A DNA stretch of 64,000 nucleotides from an uncultured Alphaproteobacteria bacterium (GCA_943788635.1 CALSRA010000011.1:23383-87382), one strand, 5' to 3'; shown: positions 38,860 to 49,700, counted from the stretch's first letter. A program made the numbers and translations. Notes: generated by a model not told the origin, from the sequence alone.

Positions 38860-39783
38860 ATGTCCGATCGCACCGTGAACAATGCCGCCTATCCGCTGAT
38901 GGCCTGCGCTGCCCTGTTCTGGGCCGGGAACATCGTCATCGCGCGTGCTTTTCACACCGATGTGCCACCGGTCGGGCTTTCCTTCTGGCGCTGGGTCCTG
39001 GCGTTTGCGCTGTTCCTGCCCTTCACGCTGACACTGTCCCGGCAGCAGTTTCCGATCATCCGCGCGCATTGGCGCTGGCTTGCCGGGCTGGGGCTGCTGG
39101 GCGGCACGGTGTTCCATACATTCCTGTATGTCGCGCTGAATACGACGACGGCGCTGAACGCGGCCGTGATCTATGCGATGACCCCGGCGCTGGTGCCGGT
39201 ATTCGCACGGGTTCTGCTTGGCGACCGGCTGTACCTGCAGCAAGCCGCCGGCACTATCGTGTCGCTTTGCGGGGTCGTCATCGTTGTCGCCCGGGGCGAT
39301 ATCGACATTCTTCGCGATCTGCGCTTTACCGGCGGCGACATCTGGATGGTCGGCGCCGTAATCGCCTGGGCGATCTATTCCGTCCAGGTCAAGCGCAAGC
39401 CCGCCGACATGCATCCGAACACCATGCTGACCGCGATGATGGCCATGGCGGTCATGATGACCCTGCCGGTCTACCTGTGGGAACACATGACGGTCAGGGT
39501 CATGCCGGTCACCGTTTCATCGATCGCCGTGGTCGGGTATGTCGCGGTCTTCGCCTCGATCGCCGCCTATATCTGCTACAATCGCGCCATCGCACTGGTC
39601 GGGCCAAGCAAGACCGCGCTGACCGCGCATATGCTGCCGATATTCGCCGCCATCCTGTCGGTCGCGTTTCTGGACGAAGAACTGCACCTTTACCATCTGG
39701 CCGGCGCGACAGCGGTCGCCGGCGGAATCGCGCTGACAAGTGCGGCGCCATCGGCGACGACAGGTTCCGCCAGCACGACATAG
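38860..39783 (+). CDS. EamA-family (DMT) transporter
   Basis: 307 residues from ATG 38860; an upstream in-frame start at 38824 adds 12 residues without family match. Two EamA repeats of five helices each: LMACAALFWAGNIVIARAF near 10 and GGDIWMVGAVIAWAIYSVQV near 155. The second ends SKTALTAHMLPIFAAILSVA and LDEELHLYHLAGATAVAGGI. Drug/metabolite transporter superfamily, usually export of amino acids or metabolites. The last 94 bp overlap the end of the sortase gene on the other strand, an unusually long antisense overlap for two intact genes. Confidence 0.9.
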   Translation: MSDRTVNNAAYPLMACAALFWAGNIVIARAFHTDVPPVGLSFWRWVLAFALFLPFTLTLSRQQFPIIRAHWRWLAGLGLLGGTVFHTFLYVALNTTTALNAAVIYAMTPALVPVFARVLLGDRLYLQQAAGTIVSLCGVVIVVARGDIDILRDLRFTGGDIWMVGAVIAWAIYSVQVKRKPADMHPNTMLTAMMAMAVMMTLPVYLWEHMTVRVMPVTVSSIAVVGYVAVFASIAAYICYNRAIALVGPSKTALTAHMLPIFAAILSVAFLDEELHLYHLAGATAVAGGIALTSAAPSATTGSASTT

Positions 39784-40319
39784 CGGAGCGGACCACCGGG
39801 CGACACTGCGTCGAACGGATAACACGTCACCAGCGCCAGTCCGGGGATATCCATCGCCAACTGTGCCGTATCCTTGTGAACGACAAGCCGCTCACGGACA
39901 CGGTAGCGATGGTCCCGACCGGCCCGGTCGGAAACCGACAATTCGTCCCCCGGCAGCAATTCCCGCAAAAACCGGAAATGGGTATCGCGATGCCCCAGCA
40001 TAACGGTCATTCCCACATCACCCGGTGCCGCGCTGTTGTCCAGCAGGCCGGGACCGAAAGCCAGCGTGCGGCCGCTGCCGCCGGATAACACCAGCACATC
40101 CTGCCCAAGCCGCTCGCTGCGCAACCGCGCCACCGGTCTGGTATCGGCCCAGGGCCACGGCCGGGCCGTGTCGTCGCCCGCCTGTACACGAACCCAGGCC
40201 CGGGCCAGCAAATGCTGCGCCAGCGCCGCCTTGGCATGAATGTATCCACCGGCCCAAATATTCCAACCTCCGAACGCCAGCAACAGGATGGCGACAGTCA
40301 TTCCGATACGCCGGGTCAT
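39690..40319 (-). CDS. Class GN sortase
   Basis: 209 residues starting at 40319, overlapping the substrate gene by 4 bp (ATGA). An N-terminal membrane anchor (MTVAILLLAFGGWNIWAGGY) precedes the sortase barrel. Catalytic residues: histidine in VMLGHRDTHFRFLREL, cysteine in LALVTCYPFDAV and arginine in GGPLRYVVLAE. This proteobacterial class is normally paired with one dedicated VIT/VWA substrate, here encoded directly upstream. It would cleave the C-terminal sorting signal in the periplasm. It runs past the end of the EamA gene on the opposite strand. Confidence 0.9.
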   Translation of the reverse strand: MTRRIGMTVAILLLAFGGWNIWAGGYIHAKAALAQHLLARAWVRVQAGDDTARPWPWADTRPVARLRSERLGQDVLVLSGGSGRTLAFGPGLLDNSAAPGDVGMTVMLGHRDTHFRFLRELLPGDELSVSDRAGRDHRYRVRERLVVHKDTAQLAMDIPGLALVTCYPFDAVSPGGPLRYVVLAEPVVADGAALVSAIPPATAVAPARW

Positions 40320-42385
40320 GCGAACCGCCGGTGGCGCATAACCAACAACGTCAATCCAGCCAGGAAAATCGCGATCGCGCCACCGATCATATGCAGGGTC
40401 GCCGGTGTTGCCCCCCGTCCACCAAAGACCCGGGCGTAGTTCCAGCCCGCGGGCAGGTCGACGGGAACCGCGCGACGGTCCAGCGCTCCGCCAGCCGGGC
40501 GCGCCGGGGTCTTGTCCACCGCAACCAGGCTCGTGTAGCGGCTGACCAGTCCATGTGCCAGCGCGACATCCAGCACCGCCAGGCGCACTTCGTCCTCTTC
40601 CGCGCCTTCGTAGCGCCGGTCCATCAGCATCGCGATGCGGTCCCGTGCCCAAAGCTTCGCTATGCCAGCACCGCGTCGCGCATCTGCGATGTCGAAACTC
40701 TGCCGCCAGGGCTGCCCCGCACGCATTCCGGCAAGGTCGATTGTTCCGTCATGCCAGGGGAGCCGGGCCGTCAGCACCACCGGTTCGCCATGATACAGGT
40801 CCGGCAGTGGCGCCGGGATCATGCCCGGTAAGTTTTCGCCATCGTAGCCGGCCTCGATCTGTGTCAGCGCCGGGCGTTCCAGTTTCTCGTACAGGCGGGA
40901 CATGACTTCGGCGACCTCAAGCGGATTGCCGATATGGGTAAAGGTCCCGCGTCCCTGCCCCGCCGCCTTGCGCATGAAATGACTGTTCGGCGCACTGCCA
41001 ATGCCCAAGGTGAACAACCGGCTGTCTCCAAGATCGCGCCGGATACGGCTGATCAGCGCCGTCTCGTTGCCGACAGCACCATCCGTAATCAGCACGACCT
41101 GCCGCAGATGCGACAAGCCGATGCGGCCATTCAACACACGTTTCAGGGCGCCGCTGATTTCTGTCCCGCCATCGGCTTCCAGCCCATCGATAAACCGGTT
41201 TGCCTTCGACAGCGCCGCCGCATCGAAAGGACGCGCGGCGTGAAATAGTCCTGTTGTGTCGTTTGAAAAACGCAGGACATTGAACCGGTCGCCTTTCTGC
41301 AGCCGGCCAAGGGCGAATTTCAGCGCAGCGCGGGCCTGCGCAATGGATTCGCCGTGCATCGAACCCGACGTATCGATGATGAAGATGACTTCACGGGGGA
41401 AGCGCGGCGCATCGGACCTCTCGCCGGATGGCGGCGCGACCACCGCCATGACGTAGGTATCGCCGTCTTTTTCTTCAGTAAAGAGTGCGGCAAACGGCGC
41501 ATCGCCGGTATCCGGTTTCCAGGTCAGGACGAAATCCCGGTTGGCGATCTCATCACCGGATTTCAGCGTAACGGTGTAGCGCCCCTCGGATTCGGTTGCC
41601 GCGACGTCGTGGCTGGAGCTACGCAGCAGAGCAAGCGGCATCCCCGCATCAAGGTTCACCGTCAGCGTCAGGGGATTGCCCGCCCCGTCATCCGGATGGC
41701 GGACCGGCGGCGTGATGCGTTCCGCATCCGTCACCTGGCTGGTATTTCCCGCCCAGCCCATGCCGCCAAGCCCCGCAACGGCGCTGTTGCCCGGGATGTA
41801 TCGTGGGGCAACGACGGACGGAAAGCGCAGTGACACCGCGTCATCGGCGAAACGCAGCCGCTGCTGATAGGCGATTTCCACGACAATTTCGCCATCGGGC
41901 GGAATATTCGCTGCCGACGCGGTAAAGAGGTTGGGCCGCTCCTGTTCGATCAGGCTGGTCCGCTGCCCGGCGCGTTTTGCCTGGTCATAGATCTTTCGCG
42001 CCTTTTCACGCTCGCGGATTTCCCCTTCGATCACCCGTTCGCCGATCCGCAGGCGCAGCGTGTCTACGGCCGCGTCATCCGGCAGGGGAAAGCCGTACAC
42101 CCCTTCGACCCAGACATCATCCGGATTGCGGAACGTCTGCCGCACGGTTACCCGGGCGATGATTCCCGAAACCGCGATATCAACGTCGGTCCGCAGTGCA
42201 GGCGCGACGACAACAAGGCTTTCCGCACCTTGATGCCGCAGCACCATCCCGGTTTCCGGCACGAACCGGGTCGGCGCTTCCTGCAACGCATCGGGTGCGG
42301 CATGGGCCACCGACGACGCCAGCAGCAACACACAAACAAATATGAAAATCCCCGCTCCCCCGCGCGGTTTGACCTGGCGGAACAT
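40316..42385 (-). CDS. Marine-type proteobacterial sortase target protein (VIT and VWA domains)
   Basis: 689 residues with AGGGAGGACGTC before the ATG. Signal peptide (AGIFIFVCVLLLASSVAHA), a VIT domain about 45-175 (GVYGFPLPDDAAVDTLRLRI), and a VWA domain about 330-500 with the MIDAS motif DTSGSMHG and later LITDGAVGNE. The C-terminus has a hydrophobic helix and a basic tail (MIGGAIAIFLAGLTLLVMRH). Before the helix stands GGRGATPATLH, where related proteins show an LPxT-like site; here it is strongly degenerate. It is probably exported and cut by the sortase encoded downstream. Biological role unknown in this family. Confidence 0.9.
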   Translation of the reverse strand: MFRQVKPRGGAGIFIFVCVLLLASSVAHAAPDALQEAPTRFVPETGMVLRHQGAESLVVVAPALRTDVDIAVSGIIARVTVRQTFRNPDDVWVEGVYGFPLPDDAAVDTLRLRIGERVIEGEIREREKARKIYDQAKRAGQRTSLIEQERPNLFTASAANIPPDGEIVVEIAYQQRLRFADDAVSLRFPSVVAPRYIPGNSAVAGLGGMGWAGNTSQVTDAERITPPVRHPDDGAGNPLTLTVNLDAGMPLALLRSSSHDVAATESEGRYTVTLKSGDEIANRDFVLTWKPDTGDAPFAALFTEEKDGDTYVMAVVAPPSGERSDAPRFPREVIFIIDTSGSMHGESIAQARAALKFALGRLQKGDRFNVLRFSNDTTGLFHAARPFDAAALSKANRFIDGLEADGGTEISGALKRVLNGRIGLSHLRQVVLITDGAVGNETALISRIRRDLGDSRLFTLGIGSAPNSHFMRKAAGQGRGTFTHIGNPLEVAEVMSRLYEKLERPALTQIEAGYDGENLPGMIPAPLPDLYHGEPVVLTARLPWHDGTIDLAGMRAGQPWRQSFDIADARRGAGIAKLWARDRIAMLMDRRYEGAEEDEVRLAVLDVALAHGLVSRYTSLVAVDKTPARPAGGALDRRAVPVDLPAGWNYARVFGGRGATPATLHMIGGAIAIFLAGLTLLVMRHRRFA

Positions 42386-42487
42386 GACGTCCTCCCTCTA
42401 TCCGGTTGGCAATATCCAACTTCAACCGGAAAAGGTGGCCGCCATACGGCGGGGGCGAGACGATACCGGGCCGTTTTTACGGCGCGG

Positions 42488-42955
42488 TCAGTCCAGCTTC
42501 GACAGGCCTTCCAGCATGTCGACAACCGCAGCAGCAGCCTCCACGCCCTTGACCTTGAAATGATCGCGGAAGAAGCGGTTATGCTCGTCATGTTCATGAA
42601 AGCGGTGCGGCGTCAGCACCATGGAAAGCACCGGCACCCCGGTTTCCAGCGACACCTGCATGATACCGTTGAGCACAGCCTGCGCGACGAATTCATGCCG
42701 ATAGATACCACCATCGACGACAAGCCCCGCACCGACAATGGCGGCGTATTTTCCGGTGGCCGCGACCTTCTTCGCCATCAACGGAATTTCCAGACTGCCC
42801 GGCACATCATACAGGTCGATCTCATCTTCGTTCATGCCACGCGCACATAGCGCTGCAACGAATGCGTTCCGGCCCTGGTCAACGATATCGGCGTGCCAGC
42901 GCGCCTCGATAAAGGCGATACGGGTTGCTTGCTTCTTCTGCTTCTTCGGCGGCAT
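42488..42955 (-). CDS. ribH: 6,7-dimethyl-8-ribityllumazine synthase (RibH2-type)
   Basis: 155 residues, AGGAGA nine bases before the ATG. IAFIEARWHADIVDQ, DLYDVPGSLEIPLMAK, the phosphate loop GAGLVVDGGIYRHEFVAQAV and TPHRFHEHDEH match the decameric RibH2 type known from Brucella and rhizobia rather than the icosahedral type. It condenses a ribityl-pyrimidine with dihydroxybutanone phosphate in riboflavin synthesis. No other rib gene is adjacent, typical for RibH2. The basic KKQKKQ start is a short extension. Confidence 0.92.
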   Translation of the reverse strand: MPPKKQKKQATRIAFIEARWHADIVDQGRNAFVAALCARGMNEDEIDLYDVPGSLEIPLMAKKVAATGKYAAIVGAGLVVDGGIYRHEFVAQAVLNGIMQVSLETGVPVLSMVLTPHRFHEHDEHNRFFRDHFKVKGVEAAAAVVDMLEGLSKLD

Positions 42956-43064
42956 GGCCGGTACTCTCCTAAATTTACGATAGGGCGCAAACTTGTCTCA
43001 TCAGGCAGGGAATCGACAAGCCCGCCGTTGATGATTAATCTATGAGAAATACTCATGGATAAAA

Positions 43065-43949
43065 ATGGAACCGTTCGACCGGCCCTTTCGCACCCCCCTG
43101 AACGCCACGCGCGCCTTTGAAAGCGCCGCGCGGCTGCTCAGCTTTACCCGGGCCGCCCAGGAACTTGGCGTCACCCAGGGCGCCGTGAGCCGGCAGGTCG
43201 CAACACTGGAAAACCATCTGGGCCAGAAACTGTTTCGACGGGTCGGCCGAACGATCGAACTGACCTATGCCGGGGAGCATTACGCAACGGATATCCGCGA
43301 CGCGCTGGCCCGGATCGAGGCCGCGTCAGCGCGGCTGATGCGCCGGCCGGAAGATGCCGTGCTGACCGTCGGCGTCACGACCGTCGCAAGCCGCTGGCTG
43401 ATCGGCAAGCTGGCGGATTTCCAGCATACCCATCGGGCCCTGTCGATTCATCTGCGCGTGCTGGAAACACCCGAAGGACTGCACGGTTCGGGTATCGACA
43501 TTGCCGTGCTGGGCGATGCGGCAGAAAGCCCCAGCCTGCAATCCCTCGAAATCGGGCACGAGAACATGGTCCCGGTCTGCAGCCCGGATGGCCCGGTCCC
43601 GGCGACACCGGATGCGCTGACCGACGCGACCCTGCTGCACCTGGCGAGCCATTCCGATGCCTGGCCACGCTGGTTCGCCGCCGCGGGACTGCGGGGCGCG
43701 GACAATATCGCCGGCCCCGTATTCGAAGACGCAGCGATGGCCGTCGAAGCCGCGATCCAGGGACAGGGCGTCGCCATCGCGCCGGTACTGGCAGTCGAAC
43801 AGGCCATCCAGTCCGGCCGCCTGATCGCACCGTTCGACCTGCGCGTCCCGAGCGGTCGGCGATACTACCTGACCTGGCCCAAAGCCAAGGACCGATTGCA
43901 GAAAGTCCGGCTGTTCCGGGATTTTCTGCTTGCGGTAGACGGCGCCTAG
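43065..43949 (+). CDS. LysR-family regulator (GcvA-like)
   Basis: 294 residues. N-terminal winged helix: LNATRAFESAARLLSFTRAA then ELGVTQGAVSRQVATLE, the GcvA/AmpR pattern. The C-terminal periplasmic-binding-like effector domain has VTTVASRWLIGKLADF and ends with YYLTWPKAKDRLQKVRLFRD. It lies 39 bp before the CoA-transferase gene in the same direction, so it may control it or be co-transcribed; LysR regulators are more often divergent. Effector unknown. Confidence 0.92.
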   Translation: MEPFDRPFRTPLNATRAFESAARLLSFTRAAQELGVTQGAVSRQVATLENHLGQKLFRRVGRTIELTYAGEHYATDIRDALARIEAASARLMRRPEDAVLTVGVTTVASRWLIGKLADFQHTHRALSIHLRVLETPEGLHGSGIDIAVLGDAAESPSLQSLEIGHENMVPVCSPDGPVPATPDALTDATLLHLASHSDAWPRWFAAAGLRGADNIAGPVFEDAAMAVEAAIQGQGVAIAPVLAVEQAIQSGRLIAPFDLRVPSGRRYYLTWPKAKDRLQKVRLFRDFLLAVDGA

Positions 43950-43988
43950 CGCCTTGATTGCCATCGCTATCCGCAGAGAGGAAATAAC

Positions 43989-45194
43989 GTGCTGAGTTTC
44001 GACGAGAATTTCAAAGGGCCGCTGGACGGTAAAATCGTACTGGACCTGTCCCGCCTTGTCGCGGGCAATATGGTCAGCCTGCAGCTTGCCGATTACGGCG
44101 CGGAAGTGATCAAGATCGAACCTGCCGGCAAGGGCGACCCCTTGCGCCACTGGCTGACCGACAACATTCCCGTAAACTGGAAAGTTTACGCCCGCAACAA
44201 GAAGAGCGTCTCGCTGGAACTGCGCGAAGCCGACGCCAGGGAAATCCTGTTGAAGCTGGTCGAACAGGCCGACGTGATGATCGAAAACTACCGTCCCGGC
44301 ACGCTGGAAAAAATGGGCCTCGGCCCGGATGTTCTGCATGCCCGCAATCCAAAACTGATTCTGGTGCGCGTATCCGGCTTCGGCCAGACCGGGCCCTACA
44401 AGCACCGGCCGGGTTTCGGCACCCTGGTCGAGGCGATGTCCGGCTTTGCCGACCGCAATGGATTCGATGACCGCGAACCGGTGCTGCCGCCGCTCGCAAT
44501 GGCGGACATGATCGCGGGATTATACGGCGCGATGGCCGTGCTGATCGCGATCCGCGAATGCGAGGTGAAGGGCGGCGATGGGCAGGTCATCGATCTGTCG
44601 CTGCTGGAACCGATGTATTCGATACTGGGCGCGGAAGCCGCATGGCACAAGGTGACGGGCAACACGCGCGACCGGGTCGGCAGCGGGTCCAACACGTCCT
44701 CACCGCGCAATGTCTATGCGACCAGCGACGGCAAATGGCTTGCCATGTCCGGGTCGATGCAGTCGATGGCGGAACGCATTTTCCGCGTCATCGGCCGGGA
44801 CGACATGAACAGCGACCCGAAATTCTGCACCAACACTGTCCGGGTTGCCAATCGGCACGAAGTCGACGAAATCGTCGGCGGCTGGATCGGCGCGCGGACA
44901 TTGGATGAGTGCATGGAAATATTCGACCGGGAAAACGTCACCGTCGCCCCGGTCTACAACATCGCGCAGATCATGGAAGATCCGCATTTCCGCGAACGGG
45001 AAATCAATGTCGACCTGCCGGACGAGGATATGGGGACGGTCCCGATGCACAATATTGTGCCGCGGCTGTCGCGCACACCCGGCGGCTTCGCCCGGCCGGC
45101 CCCGTCACTGGGCCAGCACAACGAGGAAATCCTGCAACGTATCGGCATCACCCCGACGGAAGTCGCGGCACTGAAGGAACGCGGCGTCCTGTGA
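43989..45194 (+). CDS. Family III (CaiB/BaiF) CoA-transferase
   Basis: 401 residues. DLSRLVAGNMVSLQLADYGA then VIKIEPAGKGDPLRHW mark the N-terminus; NKKSVSLELR and VLHARNPKLILVRVSGFGQ TGPY are family blocks. The catalytic aspartate should be in LAMADMIAGLYGAM. It moves CoA between organic acids through an enzyme-bound anhydride. The next gene, 27 bp on, is a CitE-like lyase, so the pair may activate and then cleave a C4-C5 hydroxyacid (as in itaconate or citramalate breakdown). That pathway is inferred, not shown. Confidence 0.92.
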   Translation: MLSFDENFKGPLDGKIVLDLSRLVAGNMVSLQLADYGAEVIKIEPAGKGDPLRHWLTDNIPVNWKVYARNKKSVSLELREADAREILLKLVEQADVMIENYRPGTLEKMGLGPDVLHARNPKLILVRVSGFGQTGPYKHRPGFGTLVEAMSGFADRNGFDDREPVLPPLAMADMIAGLYGAMAVLIAIRECEVKGGDGQVIDLSLLEPMYSILGAEAAWHKVTGNTRDRVGSGSNTSSPRNVYATSDGKWLAMSGSMQSMAERIFRVIGRDDMNSDPKFCTNTVRVANRHEVDEIVGGWIGARTLDECMEIFDRENVTVAPVYNIAQIMEDPHFREREINVDLPDEDMGTVPMHNIVPRLSRTPGGFARPAPSLGQHNEEILQRIGITPTEVAALKERGVL

Positions 45195-45221
45195 CGCCAA
45201 CAGAAATTTGGGGAGAATAAA

Positions 45222-46121
45222 ATGAATGCGACAGTAAACGACAACCCTGTCTGGCGCTCGCTTCTGTACGTACCGGTCAATGTCGACCGCTATGTCGACA
45301 AGGCGCATACAAGGGGCGCCGATGGCGTCATCCTGGACGTGGAAGACAGCGTCACCTATGCGGAAAAGGAACACGCCAGGACGCTGATCCAGGACGCGGC
45401 GGTGAAGGTTGCGCGCAATGGCGCCGATGTGCTGGTCCGCATCAACCGGGAACTGGAACTGGCGGTTCGGGATATCGAAGCCGCGATCTCACCCCGGATC
45501 ACCGCACTGAAACTGCCGAAGGTGCAGAGCGCCGATCACGTCAAGCTGATCGCCGAACTGGTCGACAGCCTGGAGGCCAAGCGCGGCATGCGGGTCGGTT
45601 CCACACGGCTGATCCCGATGGTGGAAACGGCGGATGCGTTCTTTTCCATGGATGCCATCGCCAAGGCCAGCCCGCGCGTGGCGACGGTGCTGCTGGGCGG
45701 GGAAGATTTCGCACTCGATTGCGGGTTCGAACCGGACCCGGAAGTCTACCTGTATCCCAAGCAGCAATCGCTGCTGGCAGCGCGCGCGGCCGGGCTGACC
45801 CCGATGGGGCTGATCGGCACGGTCGCGGATTTCAGCGATGCCGACGCCTATCGCGCGGTGGTGAAACATTCGGCCAAGTTCGGCTTTGAGGGCGCATCCT
45901 GCATCCACCCGGCAAACGTCGCGGTCCTGAACGAGGAATTCAGCCCGAAACCGGAAGCCGTCGCCTATGCGCGGCGGGTCATCGAAGGGGACAAGGCGGC
46001 CGCCGCTGAGGGTCGGGGTTCCTGGTCGCTGGACGGCAAGATGATCGATATTCCGGTCGTCATCCGGGCCGAGCGGCTGATCGCCCGGGCCGACCGCATC
46101 GCGGCACGCGGCAACGTGTGA
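45222..46121 (+). CDS. HpcH/HpaI-type lyase, CitE-like (malyl/citramalyl-CoA lyase family)
   Basis: 299 residues, TIM barrel. RSLLYVPVNVDRYVDKA, GVILDVEDSVTYAEKEHAR (metal-binding aspartate/glutamate region), VRINRELELAV, LPKVQSADHV, IPMVETADAF and the C-terminal KFGFEGASCIHPANVAVLNE with the conserved G-x-x-C-I-H-P. These are the hallmarks of the CitE-like CoA-ester lyases (Mg-dependent retro-Claisen). GGGGAG precedes the ATG. Works most likely with the CoA-transferase upstream. Confidence 0.9.
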   Translation: MNATVNDNPVWRSLLYVPVNVDRYVDKAHTRGADGVILDVEDSVTYAEKEHARTLIQDAAVKVARNGADVLVRINRELELAVRDIEAAISPRITALKLPKVQSADHVKLIAELVDSLEAKRGMRVGSTRLIPMVETADAFFSMDAIAKASPRVATVLLGGEDFALDCGFEPDPEVYLYPKQQSLLAARAAGLTPMGLIGTVADFSDADAYRAVVKHSAKFGFEGASCIHPANVAVLNEEFSPKPEAVAYARRVIEGDKAAAAEGRGSWSLDGKMIDIPVVIRAERLIARADRIAARGNV

Positions 46122-46135
46122 TAGCCGGGGCGGGT

Positions 46136-47350
46136 TCAAGCCAGGGCCGAAAGGCCCCACCCGCCGGCTGCCGACAGTAAGACCACCAGCCAGGGCGGCA
46201 GTTTCCAGAACACCAGCAGGGTGAACGCCGCCATGCCAAGCGCGAAATCGGCGGCGGAGAGAATCCCGCTGGTCCAGACCGGGTTATAAAGTGCGGCGAG
46301 CAGCAGCCCGACCACCGCCGCATTGACGCCCAGCAGCGCCCGCCGGATTGTCGGCAGCCGGCGCAGCGCATCCCAGAATGGCAGCACACCGATCACCAGC
46401 AGAAACGACGGCACGAAGATCGCCAGCAGGCAGATCAACGCGCCCAGCCAGCCGTTTGGCACCGTGCCCGACACCGTGCCCAGATAGGATGCAAAGGTAA
46501 AAAGCGGTCCCGGTACGGCCTGTGTCGCGCCATAACCAGCCAGGAACAGATCATCGCTGACCCAGCCCGGTGGTACGACTTCCGCCTGCAACAGCGGCAG
46601 CACAACATGCCCGCCGCCGAAGACAAGGGACCCGACACGGAAAAAGCTGTCGATCAGGGTCAGTATCTGCGAGGGATACGCGGCGCTGAGCAGCGGCAAG
46701 CCGGCCAGCAGGGCGAAAAAAATCACCAGCGAGGCAATCGCCATGCCCTTGCCGATGGGAATGCCGAGATCGACATGATCCGAAACATCCTCGGCCCGCA
46801 GCATTGCCAGCCCGGCAATCCCGCCGGTGACGATTACCGCCACCTGCATCCAGGGCGTCGGCGCGGCCAGCACGGCGGCAGCGGCGAGGACCGCCAGGGT
46901 TACGCGCGGCGTATCCGGGCACAGGGTTTTCGCCATCCCCCAGACGGCCTGCGCCACCACGGCAACCGCCACAACCTTCAACCCATGCAGGACGCCGCTG
47001 GACAGGACATCGCTGAATTCGACAACGCCGTAACCGAACAGCATCAGCGCGATAGCCGAAGGCGTTGTGAAGGCAAACCACGCGGCCAGCGCGCCCGGCA
47101 AACCGGCCTTGGCCAACCCGATACCAATGCCGACCTGGCTGGACGCCGGGCCCGGTAGAAACTGGCACAGCGCGACAAGATCAGCATAGGCGCGTTCATC
47201 AAGCCAGCGCCGCCGCGTGACAAAGGCTTCCCGGAAATACCCCAGATGCGCCGCCGGGCCGCCGAAGGACGTGAACCCAAGCACCAGAAAGGCGAGGAAG
47301 ACAGCCCCTACAGGCTGGCGCGTTCCGGTCTGGTCGGTATTTTCGGACAT
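46136..47350 (-). CDS. chrA: Chromate transporter ChrA (two-domain)
   Basis: 404 residues from ATG 47350 (GGGGATAAG upstream), ten to twelve helices. The two CHR halves each open with a conserved glycine-rich motif: VLGFTSFGGPAAHLGYF near 25 and GSLVFGGGHVVLPLLQ near 240. GPASSQVGIGIGLAKAG in the first half is matched by QAVPGPLFTFASYLGTVSG in the second. It exports chromate using the proton gradient in the inner membrane, although many homologues have untested substrates. It is convergent with the lyase gene, with 14 bp between them. Confidence 0.92.
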   Translation of the reverse strand: MSENTDQTGTRQPVGAVFLAFLVLGFTSFGGPAAHLGYFREAFVTRRRWLDERAYADLVALCQFLPGPASSQVGIGIGLAKAGLPGALAAWFAFTTPSAIALMLFGYGVVEFSDVLSSGVLHGLKVVAVAVVAQAVWGMAKTLCPDTPRVTLAVLAAAAVLAAPTPWMQVAVIVTGGIAGLAMLRAEDVSDHVDLGIPIGKGMAIASLVIFFALLAGLPLLSAAYPSQILTLIDSFFRVGSLVFGGGHVVLPLLQAEVVPPGWVSDDLFLAGYGATQAVPGPLFTFASYLGTVSGTVPNGWLGALICLLAIFVPSFLLVIGVLPFWDALRRLPTIRRALLGVNAAVVGLLLAALYNPVWTSGILSAADFALGMAAFTLLVFWKLPPWLVVLLSAAGGWGLSALA

Positions 47351-47475
47351 CTTATCCCCGCAAGCCGCAATAATTGCCAATTCGAGGCCAATTTAGCACG
47401 CCCCGGGCCGCCCCGAATGTGAAACAATTTTGTCCGTATAGAATCCATTGGGGATAATCCCCCCTACCCCGTTGA

Positions 47476-48762
<1,287 letters not shown>

Positions 48763-48776
48763 GCGAGATTAGAAAC

Positions 48777-49700
48777 ATGAATATTGTTGCATTTGGTGCC
48801 GGCGGTGTTGGCGGCTATTTCGGCGGTCGGCTGGCCCTTTCGGGTGAGGACGTTACCTTTGTCGCGCGCGGCGCGCATCTGAACGCGATCAGGGAAAAAG
48901 GGCTGCGCATCGCCCGGTCTGAAGGTGACCTGCTGATCAACCCGGCCCAGGTGACCGATGACGTCACCACGCTGTCGCCGCCGGATTACCTGCTGTTCGC
49001 CGTCAAACTGCAGGACACCGAAGCCGTTGCCGAAGCCTGCCGTCCCATCGTCGGGCCGAATACCACGGTGGTATCCTTGCAGAACGGGGTTGAGGCCGTC
49101 GATATCCTGAGCAGCACCTTCGGACCGGACAAGGTCCTGGCCGGTATGGTCGGTGTCGCAACCTATATCAGCGAGCCCGGCGTCGTGACCCAGACCGGCG
49201 CCTTCCATTTCATGGCCATTGGCGAGCAGGACGGCACCCGTTCGGATCGCGCGGTCGCCCTGGAACAGGCCTGCAAAAAAGCAGGCCTGAAGGTCAAGCT
49301 GTCGGATGATATCGACGTCGACATCTGGCTGAAGTTCATCTTCCTGTCGGCGTTGAGCAGCATGACCGCACTGACGCGGTTGCCCAATGGGCCGCTGCGG
49401 ACAACGCCGGAAACGCGCGACCTGTTCCGGGCCTGCATGGAAGAAGCCGCCGCGGTCGGCCGCGCCAAGGGCGTCAACCTGCCCGACGACGTCGTCGATG
49501 AACGCATGAAAATGTGGGACGGGATGCCGGCGGAAATGGTCGCCTCTATGGCGCATGACCTGATGGCCGGCAAGCCGATCGAAATGGCCCGCCTGGGCGG
49601 TGCCGTGGTCCGGCTTGGCGTCGAGCTTGGCATTCAGACACCGACCCAGTCGATTCTTTGCGCCGCCCTGACGCCGTATCTGAACGGTACGCCAAAGTAA
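48777..49700 (+). CDS. Ketopantoate reductase-family protein (PanE/ApbA)
   Basis: 307 residues. N-terminal NADP-binding Rossmann loop NIVAFGAGGVGGYFGGRLA, then DYLLFAVKLQDTEAV and VVSLQNGVEAVDIL. The C-terminal ApbA_C helical domain has the catalytic-type lysine region DIDVDIWLKFIFLSALSSMT and the substrate-serine region MAHDLMAGKPIEMARLGGAV. It may make pantoate for CoA synthesis, but many homologues reduce other 2-oxo acids. It follows the aminotransferase, which could supply an oxo acid. Confidence 0.88.
   Translation: MNIVAFGAGGVGGYFGGRLALSGEDVTFVARGAHLNAIREKGLRIARSEGDLLINPAQVTDDVTTLSPPDYLLFAVKLQDTEAVAEACRPIVGPNTTVVSLQNGVEAVDILSSTFGPDKVLAGMVGVATYISEPGVVTQTGAFHFMAIGEQDGTRSDRAVALEQACKKAGLKVKLSDDIDVDIWLKFIFLSALSSMTALTRLPNGPLRTTPETRDLFRACMEEAAAVGRAKGVNLPDDVVDERMKMWDGMPAEMVASMAHDLMAGKPIEMARLGGAVVRLGVELGIQTPTQSILCAALTPYLNGTPK

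Noticed and set aside
40316..42385. VIT/VWA protein as a chloride-channel or inter-alpha-trypsin homologue
   Set aside because: The 4-bp overlap with a class GN sortase and the C-terminal helix with basic tail identify it as the sortase target.
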